A DNA stretch of 64,000 bases, from NCBI GenBank assembly GCA_948567375.1, contig OX419756.1:74812552-74876551 (forward strand), written 5' to 3'. The stretch comes from Lunularia cruciata (lineage: Eukaryota; Streptophyta; Marchantiopsida; Lunulariales; Lunulariaceae). Below, in pieces: positions 62,147 to 64,000 of this stretch (the stretch's first letter is position 1; every line of letters starts with the position of its first letter). The notes beneath the pieces were generated by a model, which saw only the letters and a list, made by a program, of their open reading frames with translations, ran no database searches and was not told the origin of the DNA. The position numbers and the translations under genes were made by a program.

Positions 62147-63270
62147 AAAGGAGGGAAGTTTGTAATACCAAGAGCTAGCCATACGATCTAGATATGAAAT
62201 TTGGTTTGGTAACATTTGGATTAATTTTATACATGATGGTCAAAATAGATCAGATAAAAGTATCACCAAAATAGCACTTCTACTAATAGGGTAGAAACCA
62301 AAATATACTTGAAAACCTTAGAACCAATAGCTAGACATATGATTTAAAGGTGAGAATTGGATTGGTAATATTTGGAAGGATGTTACACATGATAGACTAA
62401 ACAGATCAGAAAGAAGTATCACCAAAAGGGAACTTCTATGAATAGAGTAGGAACCAAAACACGCTTGAAATCTTTAAAGACAATTTTGGAGGCCTAAACG
62501 GATGAATTAGGCCTCAAAAATGTGCAGATTCCTTCCACCCCCCCCCCCCAATTAAAGGAAAGGTTGGCCTTCCTTCCCCCTTGGTTTGTCTCGTCGAGAG
62601 CTTTCCAACAATACCTCACCCACGTGATTTTGAGATTTTTACAAGAAGATTCACTAAAAGATTCTCTCCAATCAAAGCTTGATTTACAACCAGATAGGAC
62701 CAGGACTAGCATATCACCCATCCACGTATATAATCCAAGGGTGGTGCTTGCTGACATGTCACCTATCTGTGTGCCTAATCCTATGGTGGAGCTTCCTTGG
62801 AGGAGATCCTCTTTGTCTATATAATAAAGAGAAGGTGCTCCTTTGGGCATCGGATGATTGAGTGTGAAATTTATGTTTCTCTCTTCTCTTGTCCTTGGGG
62901 TATTACAATGGGGCCAAAATACCTAAAATATTCTAAAATTATCTATGAAGCTTCCTGACTAGCTTAGCTTGCACCGCAAGTAGATAGCTTCTAAAAGAAA
63001 CTTCTTGAGAAGCTTCCGACTAGCTTAGCTTGCATGCCAAATAAACAACTTCTAGAATGAAGCTTCTTGAAAAGCTTCCCAATTAGCTTGGCTTGCACTG
63101 CAAGAAAGCAGCTTGAGGGAGCTTCTTGAGAAGCTTCTCAAGGGCCTTGTTTGTTCCTTATAAATACCGGAGCCTAAGCTCATGCTAGGCATTCAGAGTT
63201 TTCCCACATTCAAGCATCCCAATATGATCTTCTATTCTCTAATTTCTCTCCTTGGTCTTGGTTCTTTACA

Positions 63271-63637
63271 AGAGAACCTTCCATCCTTTGCTTCACTAGA
63301 GTCAAATTGGACCTGAGGTTTGTAATCTTCCTTGATGGAGTGCCATTGTCAAGATACACTACATTGTTTCTTAGTTGACTTGTACATTCCTTGGGCCACT
63401 AGAGCATGTCTTTGCTCTTTCTCCAGCAAAGATTCAAGCTCTTGGATCCTAGCTTGACCATGCATTAAAGCATTTTGACTCACACCAACTACCTTCTCTA
63501 CATGGATGAGGTTCCACTTAGGTTTGGGTCATACATCTACATCTTCATTTCTCACTTGTGAATGTGTTTCTACACTAGATGTAGCAATGATCTATATGAC
63601 ACAATGTCCTTTTGGAGGACAACGGATAGCTATCCAT
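63271..63637 (-). pseudogene. Coiled-coil coding remnant outside the nest
   Basis: On the minus strand from about 63590 a single frame reads SSVETHSQVRNEDVDV, one TGA, then a helical stretch (LMHGQARIQELESLLEKEQ) ending in a stop near 63355. It is a protein-like remnant of unknown family lying between the 3' end of copy C and the next LTR. Confidence 0.35.
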
Positions 63638-64000
63638 TGTAATATTCTGAGGAGAGGAGAACTTATAAGAGAAACACAACTTCACACTCAATACTTTGAT
63701 GCCCCAAAGGAGCACCTTGTCTTTATTATATACCAAAGAAGATTCTCTCCAAGGAAGCTCTGCCCTCGGATCAGATGCATGGATTGGTGATTTGTTTGCA
63801 AAATCCACCCTTAGATTAGTTGCATGCATGAGTGACATGTTGGTTCTTGTCCTATCTAGTGGGTCAAACAATATATGATCAAAGGAAATCTTTAGGGAAT
63901 CTTCCCATAGGAATTTCAAAATTGCATGGGTGAGGTATCATTGGAAAGCTCTTGATGAGACAAAGAGTAGAGAAGGCCAACCTTCAAAACTTATGGGAAG
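63638..64000 (-). repeat. Diverged family B-type LTR, inverted, cut by the window end
   Basis: It begins TGTAATATTCTGAGGAG and continues with CCCCAAAGGAGCACCTTGTCTTTATTATATA, TCCAAGGAAGCTC and TTGGAAAGCTCTTGA blocks in family B order. It is closer in several places to the diverged LTR at 24317-24858 than to those in the nest. Confidence 0.75.

Larger units (their letters stand above)
44634..62907 (+). mobile_element. Copy D: family B Ty3/gypsy element inserted in the 3' LTR of copy C
   Basis: The 5' LTR is 44634-45356 (723 bp) and the 3' LTR 62161-62907 (747 bp), both TGTAATACC...TATTACA. A perfect target duplication ATGGG flanks the element (44629-44633, 62908-62912). The primer site TGGTATCAGAGC (45358-45369) matches initiator-Met tRNA, and the polypurine tract is AAAAGGAGGGAAG before 62161. 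Without insertions the element is about 6.5 kb. It is interrupted by two inverted solo LTRs and by copy E. Confidence 0.92.
38931..63270 (+). mobile_element. Copy C: family A Ty3/gypsy element, outermost layer of the nest
   Basis: It begins with a truncated 5' LTR (about 38931-39030, ending CTTTTACA). A primer site with two changes (TTAGTATCAAAGC, 39031) follows, then the gag-pol remnants, a polypurine tract AGCGGTGGGGGAATA (44563-44577) and a 3' LTR split by copy D (44578-44633 and 62913-63270, ending GTTCTTTACA). Without its insertions it is about 5.3 kb. Its 5' LTR is truncated, so no target duplication can be read for it. It is the oldest layer. Confidence 0.85.

Noticed and set aside
63506-63660. 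Plus-strand QCPFGGQRIAIH resembling the Cys-rich C-terminal part of the LINE-like RT family, suggesting continuation beyond the nest
   Set aside because: The minus strand of the same segment has a longer coherent coiled-coil frame, and the plus-strand match is short and without flanking support.

Overview
The window looks like nuclear DNA of a land plant, or a close streptophyte relative, with a large repeat-rich genome. The evidence is spliced genes with plant-type GT/AG introns, Ty3/gypsy chromoviruses with a C-terminal chromodomain and an initiator-Met-tRNA primer site, PIF/Harbinger-like remnants and an ALKBH6 gene of plant type. A bryophyte is my guess, not something the sequence proves. 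Two less AT-rich genic islands sit in a sea of AT-rich repeats.

Island 1 (about 0.4-7.2 kb) holds a two-exon TALE-class homeodomain gene on the minus strand (590 residues) and, less surely, a small secreted-protein gene. Island 2 (about 32.4-37.6 kb) holds a seven-exon ALKBH6-type 2-oxoglutarate/Fe(II) dioxygenase gene on the minus strand; its 265 codons assemble in frame across all six introns. No other intact protein-coding gene is convincing.

Between the islands (7.3-32.4 kb) are degenerate elements: two PIF/Harbinger-like transposase remnants, a truncated inverted gypsy copy (12.7-15.2 kb), a diverged solo LTR, microsatellites, unassigned coding debris, and a direct duplication of about 5 kb (15.2-20.3 and 26.5-32.3 kb). 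The second duplicate carries a solo LTR that the first lacks.

From 37.98 kb to the end is a non-LTR reverse-transcriptase pseudogene followed by a five-level nest of two Ty3/gypsy chromovirus families. Family A has an LTR of about 420 bp and family B one of about 740 bp. A-copy C (38.93-63.27 kb) is split by B-copy D (44.63-62.91 kb), which is split by A-copy E (51.15-61.43 kb), which is split by B-copy F (52.80-57.44 kb). Three inverted solo B-LTRs are scattered in the nest. Target-site duplications support seven insertions (four of them with one or two mismatches), so the insertion order can be read directly.

The most interesting signals are: perfect heat-shock-element arrays upstream of a TATA box in every family A LTR with enough sequence to judge; stop codons shared between copies of a family; family-wide changes of the protease D-S/T-G motif; a TALE homeodomain of unusual recognition-helix sequence with an in-frame open stretch beyond its tandem stops; and a gag-less but otherwise long-framed element F.
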